A stretch of DNA of 64,000 nucleotides from Antitrichia curtipendula (GCA_951230915.1 OX579635.1:20956001-21020000); one strand, 5' to 3'; shown: positions 1-12,943, counted from the first letter of the stretch. Notes: generated by a model from the sequence alone, not told the origin. Numbers and translations are program-made.

Positions 1-2559
1 TGTGTAATCGGACATTATGGGTATGGAAACCCCAATTGTGGCATAGCATCCTCCCGCAGAATGAACAAGACAAATCCCGGTAGTGGTTTTTGCATTTGCA
101 ATCTCTAAGAAGTTGGATGTACAGGTGCCTATAAAATCAATGGGCTTGTTTCACAACAAATATGCAGCCATTGCTTCAAAGAGTCCATCACGATGCTTGA
201 TCATACTAGTGGTGATCATCACATGAAAGTTTGTGTAACTCACGTCTCATCCACTCAATGACAACTTGTGTAGTGCACTTTAAGCTGTTATAGCCTAGGG
301 TACGGTATTGTAGCAGGTAGTGACCAAATTCTTGACCTACAGTTTGAAGTGCATGTATTGGTTTTTGTTTATGAAATGTTTTATTCATTTAACCATATAA
401 AACTGCACATAGTTACTCCAAAGATGCATCAATTGCAATATTTTTGTAAACAATAGATATTGCATGTTGAAGATTATAATGCTTGTATAATGTGTATTTC
501 AAACAATGTGTATTCCAAACAGGGAAAACATGATTTTTTTGACGGGTGCTTCGATTTAGTGTGCAATAGGTTTGAGGGATTCTTTTTTAGAATTGAAGGT
601 GAGTTGGTTTAATTATGGGCACGCACTTGATAGCTCAAAAATGACATATTATATACTAGCTCCGGTGTCCTACAAAGTTTTCAATGATTTTTGGAGTTCG
701 TGGATGTTTAATACATATGTTCAAGGTTTGCAAAGTAATATACAAAGAATATTCATTCACAAGAAGGTTAGGGTTGGGATTAGGAGTTGGTAAAGTGAAG
801 ACTCCTATGTACCATTATGTAGCTTGAAAGTTTTGTATATCCAAATCATGATCTAATTAGTGCATATTGTATGCACAAAATAATGTGGACTTCTAAAAGG
901 ATTAGCCACAACAAACAATTTTTAAGCTCTTGGTAATCATTTAGGCTATTAACCTTGAAAAGACAGGCCTATAACCATGGATTTAAGCCTTACAACTCTG
1001 CTCTGTATTTGCTACCATTTTGCAACTATATATGAGTGAAATTTTTCATATTTGTTTTTCAAAGATGAAAATATGTGCTTTCTATGAGCCATAAAATTTT
1101 CAATCTTTCTTTTGTAAATTTTTTAAATTACTATAATTTTTTTCTTAAATAGTGTAGAAAATTAATGTCAAATACAAAATATGTTCAAAAAATCTCAAAA
1201 TTTCACCGTGGATGTATATTATAGTGCAAAATATCATCATATAATTCAAGATATTATATCACTCTAAAATTAGAAAATCAACAAACCATGGTCATAGATC
1301 CAAATTTAATGTTGCAATAAAATATTGAACTTTAAGAATATTCTAATTGCAGTAGAAATCATACGTGATAAACTTCATTTCATTAGGTTGTCTCATATGC
1401 AAAAAAATCATATTTATGGTCAAAATTCACATTAAGAGTGTAAAAGCATAAAGTGGCCAAACTACACTAAAAGGGAGATTCATAGAATGAGTGCCTTTCT
1501 CTTTTGAAAAATCAATTCAATAGTGAGGGAATATTTAATAATGATCACTAAATCCCTAAAAAATCAAGTATTCCTTTGGGAAACATTGCAAGGTTTAACT
1601 CCTAAAGGAGTAGATCTATTGCAAAATAGTCAAACATCATGTCTGAGCTAAAATTTCCCCTTTAAATTGTGTTTATACATCAATCTTATATTTTTATTAC
1701 GTGACACTATGAACTATCAATCATTATGAAATTTTTTACTTTGCTTAATGAAAAATTGTCATAGTTATAATTTTGTGACTAAAAGTGAATAAATTTGTAA
1801 ATATAGAAAAATTAGTCCAATTAATTTGAAATTAATTGAAGAGGTATAAGTAGCAATGAAGATTAGTGTGAAAATTTCTCAATTAGTTGTTTTATTTTTT
1901 ACACCTCAAACATCCTTGGCAATGACCATCAAGTCAAATTTCACTATCAAGCTAAATTTATCCTATTATATAATTGATATATAGAATCTTGTTTTTTTTT
2001 ACATATGCATAAGTATATTTTCTATTGAAGCTAATGTTTTTTTATAAATTTTGATGAAAATTTAAATAATTGTAATTTTTTAAAATATAAGGTGGAAATA
2101 AAATTATATCAATTATAACATATATTAGATTAATCTGGTATTTTTACCATAAATGAAGGTTAGATAGGAAAATATAATTTTATAATTTAAATGTTAAAAA
2201 CATTTTAAAATTAAAAAAACTTGAATGAAGAACACACAATATGGGATAATATGGATTTTGACACTTGAAGATTGCAATTACAATAATTCTTTTGATTTTT
2301 AAATTTTTCCAAATTTTTGAATAGGAGAGAACTAAAACTTGTCAAGTTTCATTTTCATAGTCTAAAGCACATATTAATAATGTATATTTTGAAAGTTACA
2401 ATCAAGATTGACCAAGGCACATCCACTTTTGGGATGCGTGGACCTTAAAGGGTTAATCAAAATTCAGTTCAGTTCAGTTCCTATGATCTCAATTTTTGAC
2501 TTGATTTTTTGAAACTTTTTTTGAAGATAGAAAAGGACATTAACTTTGTGGGATTATAT
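1..2559. other. AT-rich intergenic DNA, no gene seen
   Basis: This stretch is strongly AT-rich with many short A and T runs. The only open frames are short (60-73 codons), have no recognisable motifs and show no coding-like composition. I see no RNA gene, terminal repeat or promoter that I could defend. A short motif of the type CCTTTAAGGG followed by TTAA occurs near 2442; related motifs recur near 5168, 8045, 61965 and 63165, next to copies of the dispersed repeat described separately. Confidence 0.6.
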
Positions 2560-3215
2560 ATTTTTTATTCCAGTTGGTGCATGGGAGCAAAATTTATGCC
2601 ACCCTAAGTCCAAAATAAGGTTTGCAAGCAACACAAAAAATCACAAACACTCAAAATGAAAGTTTAAAATTTTTGTTTCTTTTAGAAAGAAAATTGTCTA
2701 CATGAAAAGACTAGATTCATTCCATTTGAACTATTCATGAGAAAGTAATGGAGAGTCTTACTTTTTGGGTAACCCAAGCATCTTCTTTAGAAAATAACTT
2801 ATAGGATTCAATTTTGAACTCAATTTTTACTATTTTTCCAAAAGAAATTCCACATAGTTAAGTTTGTTGGCTAAAACAATTTCACTATTGGTTGTGATTA
2901 GTGTGTTTCAATTCCATCTTAGAACTATTAAATATTTAATTTTTCCTTCTATCTCATACCTAATTCTACACAACAATTTTTAGAGAATAAAAACTAATTG
3001 AGTCTTTTTTTGAATTTGTTTTCCTCTCAACTTTGAAATCAATTCTTCAACATAAACTATTTTTTAAATCCAAATTATGTAGTGCAAATTTTTTAAGTTA
3101 TAATAGATTCAAACCCAAAAACTCTAGTAAAGCCAGGTGCAAAAAACACATTTGCTCTCTTTACTTTAAACGCAAATATCTTGCAATCTATGTATTCAAA
3201 ATTTCTGAAAATTAT
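2560..3215 (+). repeat. Dispersed AT-rich repeat, diverged copy 1
   Basis: This segment shares a collinear series of blocks with 5165-5993 and 63165-64000, and with the reverse complement of about 7345-8080. The shared blocks include a CATTCCATTTGAA-like block, an AATTCCAT-like block and, near the end, an AAATATCTTGCAATC block at about 3175-3190. Similarity is patchy, so this is an old copy. There is no coding capacity and no clear terminal repeat, so the element class is unknown. Boundaries are approximate. Confidence 0.55.
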
Positions 3216-3299
3216 AATTATAAAGTTTTGCACTTTACATTAGAAAGGGCAGATTTAAGTGTTGTTTTACACAAAAATGGGCTTGATTGTTAAGGAGTT

Positions 3300-4555
3300 A
3301 CAGTGCACAATTATAATAACTCCCCCTGAAGAAATGGGGCTCTAAATGACCTTGAATGTGTTTTCAGGGTTACGATACTGTTTCGTTTGTTTTGATGGGC
3401 CCCGTGAGGGGCAGTCCAAAAAAAAGGGTATGCCGGTACGTGTACCCAGCGCACGGTATTCTTTAGTAAAAGGCGAAAGAATAGTTCGCTCTGTGCTGAG
3501 CACCCGGCTTGGTGATATTGTTCATGCGACGCTGGTTTATTATACCCGTTTGAAGAAGTGATGCCCGCAAACGTTATGGTTTAACTGACTGTGTATGTTG
3601 CTCTTGCTTGAGGCAGAGAACGGTGACTTCATTCTAGGGTTACACTTGCAGAAGACGGAGAACGTATATTTCTTATATGCTTCAATGAGGAAGTGCACTA
3701 TTTCCCTGTTGCTTTTTGAAAGAATTGTAGAATTCTCAGATCACAGGGTTTAGGGGTCTGATTCTTGCCAGGCTCAGTTTTCGTTTCGGAAATTTGAGTA
3801 CGTTTAGGGTTAGAAGCTTGAGTGGCCTCTGGAATTCCGAGCCCTAAACTTGCTCAGAGTCGGTGGTTTTGGATGTGGTTATGGGTTTTCACACGGGTGC
3901 AGTGTATTTCAGTACCCGGGCGGATGAAAGGAATTAAATGAGATCATAGTTTAAACTTTCTGTTAAGGAGTAATTCGAAGGCTACTTAGTCGAAGAAGGC
4001 TTTGTAGAAACGCAGTTGGCAGCTTCCACATGCGATCGTCCATCTCTAAGATTGGATTCTCGAGAAATTTACCTATATTGGGGCATTGTCAATTTTGGAT
4101 TTGAATGCTTCTGCGTGCCCGGTTCCATGCTTATGATTCTTAGAATCGGTGTGTACGTTACTTTTGGAAGGTATTGCTGCAGATTTTTCAGTGCCAAACA
4201 TCAAGTATTGTCTATTCAGCACGTGGATGTGATGGTGATATGTGAGCATCACTTTCTTCAATTCATCAATTGTCGACAATGTATCGTTTTGTGCTTAAGA
4301 TACTCGGTCCCTTCGGACATCTCCAACGGGACAAATCGATCGATACATAATTACATACAATGGATGAGATCAGAGTAAGCTGCAGCAATTGGTGCGTGTG
4401 ACTGAAGTGTTTGGTTTGGGTCTCCGTTTTAAGCATCATTCCTTGCTAAGCTGGTGCATTTCTCTGCTGATGTTGTGCATTTCGGATTATGAATACCAAC
4501 AGTTAGTTTTTCCGTTTTACTGGCGCAATTCCATGTAAATACCCACAAGAAAAGG
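3300..4555. other. Unexplained GC-richer island
   Basis: Composition changes sharply here: surrounding DNA is very AT-rich, while this block is close to balanced and contains CpG-bearing words and GGGTTT-type runs typical of 5' regions of genes elsewhere in the window. Two open frames (3346-3561 and 4016-4378, both plus strand) have no family motif I recognise and are not joined by convincing splice sites. It could be the remnant of a gene, an untranslated or non-coding transcription unit, or a fragment of a mobile element. Confidence 0.4.
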
Positions 4556-5164
4556 ACATGATATAATTTAGAGAGCGGAATGCGAATGGGTGTGGAAATT
4601 CTAACTTAGCTGTGCGCTATGTTGTGAATGAAAAGCGAATTGCATATTAATTTCCATATCTATCGGCTTAATGTAATGTCAAAATGATCATGGAATGTTG
4701 CCAATTTAATGAAATTGATTGACACATTAATGACTTTATGTATTATGGAACAACAATTCCCCAAAATGTGATTTAGACATTTTTAATATGGATATTATTC
4801 TATAAATTCATCCTTGAGAATAGAAAATTCACAAATGTAATACAGAAGAACTAAAGTTAAAAGAGTCTAGTATGGTTAATGTAAAACTAAAGAAATTCAT
4901 CCTTGAGATAAGAAATTCACAAATGTAATAAGGTACAACTGAAGGTAAAGAGTCTAATATGGTTAATATGGAATTAAAGAATTAATATGCAAAAGTTCTA
5001 TACTTGTCTCCATATGGTATCTAAATAGAATGGGAAACTATAGAGGAAGAATGAGATGGATAAAAAGAAAAAGGGTAATGTAACACACAAGAAAAATTAT
5101 AAACAAATGAAAAGCCATAAATTTTTGTTTTTCAATTAGTAAAACTATAGTAATGAATGTTCAA
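4556..5164. other. AT-rich intergenic DNA with a local duplication
   Basis: No gene is visible. Two similar segments near 4805-4880 and 4890-4980 share AAATTCATCCTTGAGA, AAATTCACAAATGTAATA and AAAGAGTCTA(G/A)TATGGTTAAT blocks, so a roughly 85-90 bp unit appears to be tandemly duplicated with small indels. Confidence 0.5.
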
Positions 5165-5993
5165 TTAACCTCTAAAGGACCAACCTGCTATTTTTAACAA
5201 CATAGTGATTTGGGACAAGTACATGTGACTAGAAATTTGCATATTTTAGGCCCAAATTTTAATAGAAGTTGTGTACAAGGAATATCTTTCATGTGGACAA
5301 AATTTGATGACATTTGGAAATATGAGTTAAAATTATGGCCTAGTATGTTACTTTTTTTACTTGGCGGACAGTCTGTGTAGATTTTCTTAAACCATTTTTT
5401 TCAAAAAAAAAACTTGAAATTGGTTTTTTCGATTTACATATACATGAAAAGCTTTGAATCATTCCATTTTGATCAATGAGTCAAAAGTTATGAGGTGTTT
5501 TTGTTTGCAAGCAATTATGGATTCTCTACTCTAAAATAAACTTTGAAGTCATTTATTTATTTCAATTTTCAATATTTTTGGAAAAAAATAAAATTGTAGG
5601 ATGCAAATTGCTTATTACAACATTATGACCATTGGGATTGGCATTTTTGAATTCCATAATTAACTTCTTAACAATTTAGTGTTTTGAGTCATTCCAACTT
5701 CTCTCTATTTACTATTTTTTTCCTATATGTTGTACAATTCCAAATGATGTGAAAATTTTCAAGCATATAGCCAACTTTCCCTGAAGAATGAATCCAAAGA
5801 GTAACCACCATTTTCAATATTTTTTCATACAAGTGTGAACTTGTGAAGTGTAGCTGCCTTTTTTTCACAGGGATAAAAAAAGGACTTTCATCAATTCAAA
5901 TGCTAATATCTTGCAATCCACACTCACAGTGGAAAATTCTAAAAAAAATTCTACGTCTTTCCAAATCAATGTATTACAAGATCCTACGGTTAC
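5165..5993 (+). repeat. Dispersed AT-rich repeat, copy 2
   Basis: This copy is collinear with 63165-64000 over its whole length. Both begin with a CTAAAGGACCAA block and both contain TTTGAATCATTCCATTTTGAT, TAAAATAAACTTTGAA, TATTACAACATTA, AATTCCAAATGAT and AGAGTAACCACCATTTT blocks in the same order. The last 20 bases compared (5974-5993 and 63981-64000) are identical. Similarity continues to the window edge in the right-hand copy, so the true 3' end of the unit is not visible. It has no coding capacity. Confidence 0.75.
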
Positions 5994-7344
5994 ATGTGTC
6001 CAAATAGGTTGTTGTTTTTCCAAAATTTGGTACTTGTGTTCAAAATGGCAGTTTTTGAATCATTTTCGGGGAAAACATATTGAGTCAAGGAACTTAAGGG
6101 ATTAATGAGGGACACTTTCTAAATCCATATTACATGCCATTTAAATACAAGGAGATTACATTGGGGATACATCATGGTCCATTCATAAAACTATGGCACG
6201 TAATTATTGCACCACTCTTATAAATTCAAATAACACCCTATTAGCTTTCCCTTTTAGAAATTACAACTAAATGTCAAGTATTCCAAAAATTATGCAACTT
6301 TTTATATTCATTGCGGATTTCATTATCCTTTCATTGAAAATTTAATTCATTAGACTAATCATTTCTAAATTTCATTCACTTGATAAAAGGGTCGCTTATT
6401 GGACTTGTTACCTTACTTGAATATCAAAATTGTAATTGTAATTGCAATTCTTTTGAAGCAGGAAATTCAAGCTGGAAGTCATTCTTTTATACAATTGTCC
6501 TTAGAGCATGGCCAACAAGACGTTAGCTAGATGTACCATTTTGGAGATGAAAATTGTGCAATTAATGCTTAGATCCTTGCCAAAAAATTCTATAGAATGG
6601 CGATAGGAAAAGTTGCAACTTTGTCGGGCATTGGCAATTCTACCATAACTCCTTTTTTCTTCCAAATAGTACATTGGATTAGTTATGATTGAGATTCTTT
6701 TTTTTGTGTAAGCTAGGATGCTTGCAATTGGTAGCAAGGCAAAATAGCATGTTACATGGGTGGCGCAAACAAAGCCAATTCAACCATGGAAAAGTTGCCT
6801 TTGGATTTGTTGACATGAAAATTCTATAAGTTGTTGCCATTGCCCAATTTATATACTATTAATGTTTTGATGATGAAATACAAATTTAGAGCATTATGAT
6901 CATTGGTACCGCATAAAAAGTCACTTAAAACTGACATAGGAATTTTTGGATTATGAAAATTGTACATCCTCCTCTATAAATAAGCTATAAGATAGATTAT
7001 AGAAATGAATGCAATTCCTGATTAAAAAATAAAATCAATGTCTAACAACAAATTTTGAAGCTTTGCCTTGTCTTTTGCATGATTTATTTTCTCAGAAACA
7101 TGATTTGTAGCGTTTGTGTTTTTTGACTTGCATTTAATGATGTCTATTTTAATTGTTAGATACCCAAATCAGGTGATTACTTCCATGTCTATTTATGTGA
7201 ATTTTTGATGTGCTTCCAATCACAGTACCTCAAACTTTAACTCTATACCAATTGTTCAAAAGTTATTTAATTTATCAATGAAAGTGTTTGCCATGATGCA
7301 TTAATGATGCTTTAGAGCCCCATGGTAAACCTTTCAAAAGATAT
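5994..7344. other. AT-rich intergenic DNA, no gene seen
   Basis: Nothing recognisable was found. The longest open frames are under 80 codons, AT-driven and without motifs. Confidence 0.55.
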
Positions 7345-8080
7345 CTGCATTTATAGTGAAAAAAACAAAATTTTCAGCACATTGTAGGACTAGATTATCT
7401 GACTTTGATCCTACTTAAATTAAATTTTTTGCACTATAGAGTTTTTAGCTTTAAAACTTTATTGCAGAGTTGAGCTAAGAGTGTAGGAGAAAAAATTTCA
7501 AAAAAACTTAACTTTTACACTCTAATAAATTGTTAAATAGAAGTAGGTATAAGATAGAAGAAAAATCTAAATTATTAATATCTCTAAAATGGAATTAAAA
7601 TGCACTGAAACTAATGGTGAGAATGTTCTAGCAAGTGAAATAAACCACGTGGAACTTGTTTTACTGAAAATTTGTAAAAATTGCATTAAAAAATGAATCC
7701 TACAAGTTATTTTTTCAAAAAGATGCTCTAAATGCCCCCAAAACAAGATTGTCCATAACTTTCTCATAAAAAATTCAAATGGAATGAATAAAAGCTTTCC
7801 ATGAAGATAAAAATATAATCTATGAGAAAAAGATTCAAGAATAAGAATTCAAATTTTGAATTTTTTTTTTGCTACCCCCTCTCCCCTATTATGAGCTTAT
7901 TTGGGCATAAATTTTGTTGCTAGGCACTGATTGAAAAAATATATATTCCCTTGAAGCTAATCAATTTTCCTATCTTTAAAAAAACTTCAAAAAATCATGA
8001 CAGAAATTCAGCCCATAGGTACTTGCTTGAAATCCCATTTGTCCCCTGAAAGGACAATGGTCCTTTACTCCTTTAGGAGA
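7345..8080 (-). repeat. Dispersed AT-rich repeat, inverted diverged copy 3
   Basis: The reverse complement of this segment aligns block by block with 2560-3215: the CATTCCATTTGAA block, the GAGAAAGT(A/T)ATGGA block, the TTCCA(T/C)TTTAGA-like block and the TTTTTCTTCTATCT block occur in the same order and at similar spacing. It is therefore the same repeat family in the opposite orientation, as old and diverged as copy 1. Ends are approximate. Confidence 0.55.
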
Positions 8081-11000
8081 TAAATGAAATTAGCTCCAAG
8101 GTTTGAGAAACCAAAAGATGTAATGTTAAAGAAAGTGATATTAGAGAGGTCTTAGTGAGACAAGAACAACAATTTTGGAAGGCTATTTTGCCATAGCTTA
8201 GTAACATAAATGACTCTTACTCCAAACCTATAAGAATTCTACTAATTTAAATAGTACATTCAATTAAATTTGGTGTAGATAGCTCAAACTCAATATATTA
8301 TAGCTCTCCAAATAACATGCACAAAATAATGAGACTAGGTTGCCTTAACAATTAGGTTGCCTTACCTATAGAAATTACTCTATGACTCACTGCCTTTTTA
8401 CATAAAGGCGCATGTGACTCTCTAAACTTTGGCCATGCACCAACCCAAGCAAGACACATGGTTCTTGCATTACTACATCCTTCTATAGTTTTAGTACTTA
8501 CTTATATAGTGTGAAATGTCAAAAAATTAGTGAGGGACAACCTAATTTCACTATTCAATGTAGCTATTAAGATATGTACACTCATAATTAACACTGCTGC
8601 CAAAATGTAGCACCTACATCTAAACTAAAAAGCGTCACAAAAACCTAGATTTTGATTACACAAGATGTACACAATTAAAACATGAAAATTTATGAGAGTA
8701 GTGTTGATGTTTGGTATAGGTAGAACCTCTCTTATTGCATATCCTCTTTGTGCATAACTTGTAGTTATGGAGTTTGTAGGTGGGCCCAATTTGAAGGACA
8801 TTCTCTGAAATTTAGTGTTGGAAGGTGACATTTGTTAGATGGCCATTAATTACACCTCTCTGACATGCATAAACCTCTCTTAGTGCATGGTATTGGGACT
8901 ATACATTAAAAGAGGTTCTACTTGTACATAGAAAAAATTAATTTTGAAAATTCATAAGTTATTTATATGATGTCCAATAGAGTGTTTAAATGTAAATATT
9001 GGAAGCTAAAATGCATTAGAGTCCTCTTTTAGTTGCCATTAAAATCCATTAACCCTTAAACGTCAATGAGGATGTTTGGTGTCCAATGGATGACAAGGAA
9101 TCCTTCTAGTAGGACAGAAAATCAACTATTCATCATCAAAATTTTGTTGTGAAAAGGGGAGGTCTTCTATAGTAGTTTGACTTCCAACGAGTGCTTTTGC
9201 TATTTTTTAAGCCAACAATTCACATGGTAATGAAAAGGGATGATTTCTAAGGTCATCTGTTTGTCCTTTAAGGGTTAAAAATAATTTATATTTGATAAGA
9301 TAGTAACTATCTCTTGTGATGATACATCCCTCCCTCCAAGATACAATTAACGCATCCCCCTCTTTGTAAAAACTAAGAGTCATTGATCTTGTAAACAAGA
9401 ATCTCCCCCTTCTAATGATGTTCCTAAAAAATAGATAATGTGGATACAGATATTGTGAGGTATGGATACTTTAGAGTACATGTACGGATATATATGAAAG
9501 ACAAATACAAATACATACATATCCCAATATAAGAAACGTGCGTTTTTGCCTACGTTTACAACTAACGTACAATGTCCGAGAAAACATGAAGCTGTCAAAG
9601 GCAACATGGTCTAAATAAATAGATTTTTGTGGACGTTGTGGAAAACATTGGCTTGTTGCTATAAAAACAAGTTGATGCTATCATTGACATTGACATTTTA
9701 TTTGACATAACTAAAGACATAGTGATGTTTTTGTGGACATCTGAAAAAATAAGGATTGCCTCGTTAGCGAGCAAATTCATTTTGACTATGGATAAGTTAG
9801 TGAAAATCATTGCAATCTAAGGTAAACGGCTAATCAAATGTGAAAATTTTAGGAGAAGGGTAACCACATGGCATGCCTTGCAAAAAAAAAGGAAATGGAT
9901 GGATGTGTGTCATAGATGAAAATGGAAGGTCTTTATACAATTGGGGTGGTAGGAAGTGAAACAACCCATATGGGATATGTAAAGTAGAATTGTGTTCAAT
10001 GTAAAATGTTTGAAACAATGTCCCTATGTCTGAAATGACGACTATATGTCTGAAACAACATCCACATGTTTGAAAGCCAAGCTCCCATGTTCAATTTATC
10101 TTATATCTTTTGTCTAGACAAAGGATGGATTTAAAATAAATATATCCTCTCCACCCTTCATTTCACTAACTTTCAATGAAGGAATTATTTTATTTTGCCA
10201 TCAAAAATTCACTTGGTGTTAGATGGTAAGTTTTCTTTGATTCTTATTGCATTTAACAAAAAAATTGTTTATTTTTAAATCAAAATTAATAATTATTTTT
10301 TACTACCCCTACCCTATGGATACAATATGCACCAATTAATGTCTCTAAAACCGTTTAGATGTCTAAATTGACATTTCAAAAAACAATATTAAAATTTTTG
10401 AATGGCATAAAAACATGCTGACTAGGCAAGTAGACATGCCACATCACCCTTGTTGATTACCACGTCACTTTTCCCATCACTATGTCAATTGTCATGTTAT
10501 GAATGGGCTAGATGAAAAAAAAATTCCACGTGATTATCTTTGCGTGTGGGGCACCTGCATGGCGTCCATGTGCCACGTTGTGGGGAGTTTAGAAGATCAT
10601 GTCTTGTGCAACATAAAAAAACGAGCTCAAATAGGCCACATTTTTTGGATTTTCGCAAGCTTTGGGCCTGTCAATTATAACAAATTTTAGGAGACATTGT
10701 TGCATATTACTTGCATGCCCTATGAAATGCATTCTCACGTTTTTCATGACATTTTAAAAACCTCGGGTTTCTTATAGTGCCCATATAGAATATAGATACA
10801 AAATACATACGAAAATCCCACTAATATATTCCATATCAATTGAGGGCTAGACTGCTTCTGAAAAATACAAATAAAATAATTACACCTAAAAGCGCACACT
10901 ACCTAAAATTGCACACTACAAATTATTGCTAAAATGTACTCCCACTATTCATGGGAGTCTATGATCGCTTTTAGGAACACCTATTTTCAATACTTTGAAA

Positions 11001-11372
11001 ATTCATAGTTTATTCATATGTTGTCCAAAAAATGCATTCTAAGAGAATCTAGAATCCCCTTCTCACTACCAAGAAGACCCGAGAGAAGACCCCACAAAAA
11101 GTTTTCCAATATGATAATGGGAACCATGCTCAATTGCTTATTTGTGCGATTTTAGGTGTAATTACTTTATGTGTGTGTGGGGAGGTACTTACTGATTAGT
11201 TATATAAATTAACTAATTCACTTTTGGGGGTGCGAATGTGTAATACAATAAACTAATTGAATTGTCTGATGTGAGTAATTGTCCCACTCAAAACACAGAC
11301 CATACAAATTGTGTAACTATGTTCAGTTGTAATTGGTGAAGACTATAGGTGCGCATCAATGATCGGAAAAAA
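8081..11372. other. AT-rich intergenic DNA, no gene seen
   Basis: No gene is supported. The short minus-strand frames around 8.6-10.0 kb have no motif and no splice partners. A small four-unit tandem repeat lies at 10006-10086 and is listed separately. GC content rises slightly from about 10.4 kb toward the ABCF gene. Confidence 0.55.
10006..10086. repeat. Four-unit 20-bp tandem repeat
   Basis: Four consecutive units of about 20 bp begin with ATGT(T/C)TGAAA, at 10006, 10026, 10046 and 10066. The second halves of the units are more variable. It is a simple minisatellite without coding potential. Confidence 0.65.
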
Positions 11373-11514
11373 CCGGCAGCTAGTTCAAAGCTAGCCGGTG
11401 GATTTCGGGAAAAAACCGGTTGAATTTCACAAACGAAGGATGCAAAACCGGAAGGATTCTTGAAAGGATGGAAATCAACCGGTGCCACGTAAAATTTACA
11501 GGAAATTTTATCGG
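11373..11514. promoter_or_regulatory. CCGG-core motif cluster A at helical spacing
   Basis: Six copies of a (A/G)(A/G/C)(C/T)CGG core start at 11373, 11395, 11416, 11448, 11479 and 11511. Spacings are 22, 21, 32, 31 and 32 bp, close to two or three helical turns. Several copies are AACCGG followed by T or A. A matching cluster lies about 500 bp downstream. The spacings are not all multiples of three, which argues against a coding repeat. Function as protein-binding sites upstream of the ABCF gene is inference. Confidence 0.45.
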
Positions 11515-11544
11515 CTCCCTTGGATAGTTGGGGGATTTCAACTG

Positions 11545-12030
11545 CCTTATGCAAATTTTTAGTGGCTAATACCCGGCATGGAGAGGGTCACACAGAAGGG
11601 TATCAATTTGTGGCCATGGAGGTTATCGATCAGGAATTCAGATTTGCCTACAAAATGCTGTAAATGAATTACGGAAAGCCGCCTTACTTGCATTGCAGCC
11701 CACTGCTCCCACCAACTTCTTGTTGCGTAGAAGAAGCCATTGTCTTGTGGAAGAATTCCTCTAAGTTTCGCCATTTGTATGCAAATTCAGAGCGGTACCT
11801 TACAGAGGCAGGCGAAGAGATATATGAAGAAGGAAAAGTTGCTACATCCTAAACTCTTTTGATTTTTGCAACCTTTTCATGACCATCCTCAACTCCATAT
11901 TGCATGAGTTGGGAGGATCCTTGGCCTTCAATGGCAAAGGGCTTTACCAAGTACAATTCTTGCTAAGGATGTAATATTAATTAGTATTTTTATTTTCAAA
12001 TTGATTTTCTACATACTATAAGAATTTTGC
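11545..12030. other. Spacer between the two CCGG clusters
   Basis: No gene was recognised. Overlapping short frames on both strands (11559-11774 minus, 11664-11852 plus) have no motifs. It is probably upstream intergenic DNA of the ABCF gene. Confidence 0.45.
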
Positions 12031-12037
12031 AATATAG

Positions 12038-12184
12038 CCGGTGCTAATTTCAATTTGGAGGAAATTAGCCGGTGAAAATTTGAAAGTGGAAGAAATAAAT
12101 CGGTACTTCTTGTGATTCAAAGGATGCAACCGGTGCCCATGGAAAAAAACCCGGTTCATTTCGTAGAAGGAGGAAATCAGCCGG
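12038..12184. promoter_or_regulatory. CCGG-core motif cluster B at helical spacing
   Basis: Six further CCGG or TCGG cores start at 12038, 12069, 12100, 12130, 12151 and 12181, with spacings of 31, 31, 30, 21 and 30 bp. Each longer unit tends to carry a purine-rich GGA-G-AAAT stretch just before the core. The cluster is 760-900 bp upstream of the ABCF start codon, so it may be part of its upstream region, or it may be a decayed minisatellite. Both clusters share the same two spacing classes, near 21 and near 31 bp. Confidence 0.45.
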
Positions 12185-12672
12185 AGGACCTCCAAAAATT
12201 TCCCGAACACTGGTGCGCATATCTTATGCACAACTAGCCAGAAATGGTAGGCCCCCCTCCAAGCCACGTGCCAAGCAAAAACGAAAAACTAAGAAGGAAT
12301 AGTCCAGCTCTGTCTGGGTGACAATCTGGGATTTTTGTAATTTTTGTAATTTCATTGGCTGAAATCGACGGACTCTCGATCTTGTGCCGTAGTGTGAAGC
12401 GGCCCTAAGTGGCAAGATCGGGGATGGCGCAATCTACCGGCCACCAACGTTAGCGGTGCCAGAAGCGGATAGGGTTTGCGTCAATCCTCTCCACACGGCG
12501 CCACCCAATGAGCGTCCCTGCAATTTGATTTCTCTCTTTTCCCAAAACCACCGCCATTGATCACACATCATCCGCAGCTGCAGCTTTACGCTTACAATCA
12601 GTCTCCTGCTCCTGGGCTTGTGTCCTCAGCGTGCCCATTCTGCCGAGCTACCTCTTTCCATTCGCACCAGTT

Positions 12673-12815
12673 CTTGTGCACCCAATCTTCGATTCTTGTG
12701 TACCCAATCTTCGATTCTTGTGTACCCAATCTACTGTTCCTGACATTTGTGGTCCATTTCTTGTGTACCCGATCTTCGTCCCAATCTTCATCTCCTCGCA
12801 TTTGTGGTCCATTTC
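12673..12815 (+). repeat. Tandem repeats in the ABCF 5' leader region
   Basis: Three 22-bp units of the form CTTGTGTACCCAATCTTCGATT lie head to tail at 12673, 12695 and 12717, the first and third with a few substitutions. A second motif, CATTTGTGGTCCATTTC, occurs at 12744-12760 and again at 12799-12815. They lie in the 270 bp before the ABCF start codon, so they are probably in the transcribed leader or core promoter. Confidence 0.75.
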
Positions 12816-12943
12816 TGGAGCACCCAATCGTCCTTTCTCTGCATTGAGGAACCATTCGCTGTGTACTCACTCTTGTTTTCCTTGCACTTCTGCAATTTGC
12901 TTACATGTCTTCCTGAGAATTCCAGCGCCCGCACTCACCGGCG

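Noticed and set aside
4016..4378. 120-codon plus-strand frame in the GC-richer island
   Set aside because: It opens with a non-ATG-like context at TTG, has an unnatural Cys/Phe/Ile-rich composition and no family motif; an overlapping antisense frame is equally open.
1..11300. Numerous 60-90 codon open frames in AT-rich DNA
   Set aside because: They have AT-driven composition, no motifs, no splice partners and overlap dispersed repeats; they are expected by chance.
11373..12184. CCGG clusters as a CRISPR-like array or a coding repeat
   Set aside because: The repeated core is only 4-8 bp, the units are degenerate and spacings are not multiples of three.
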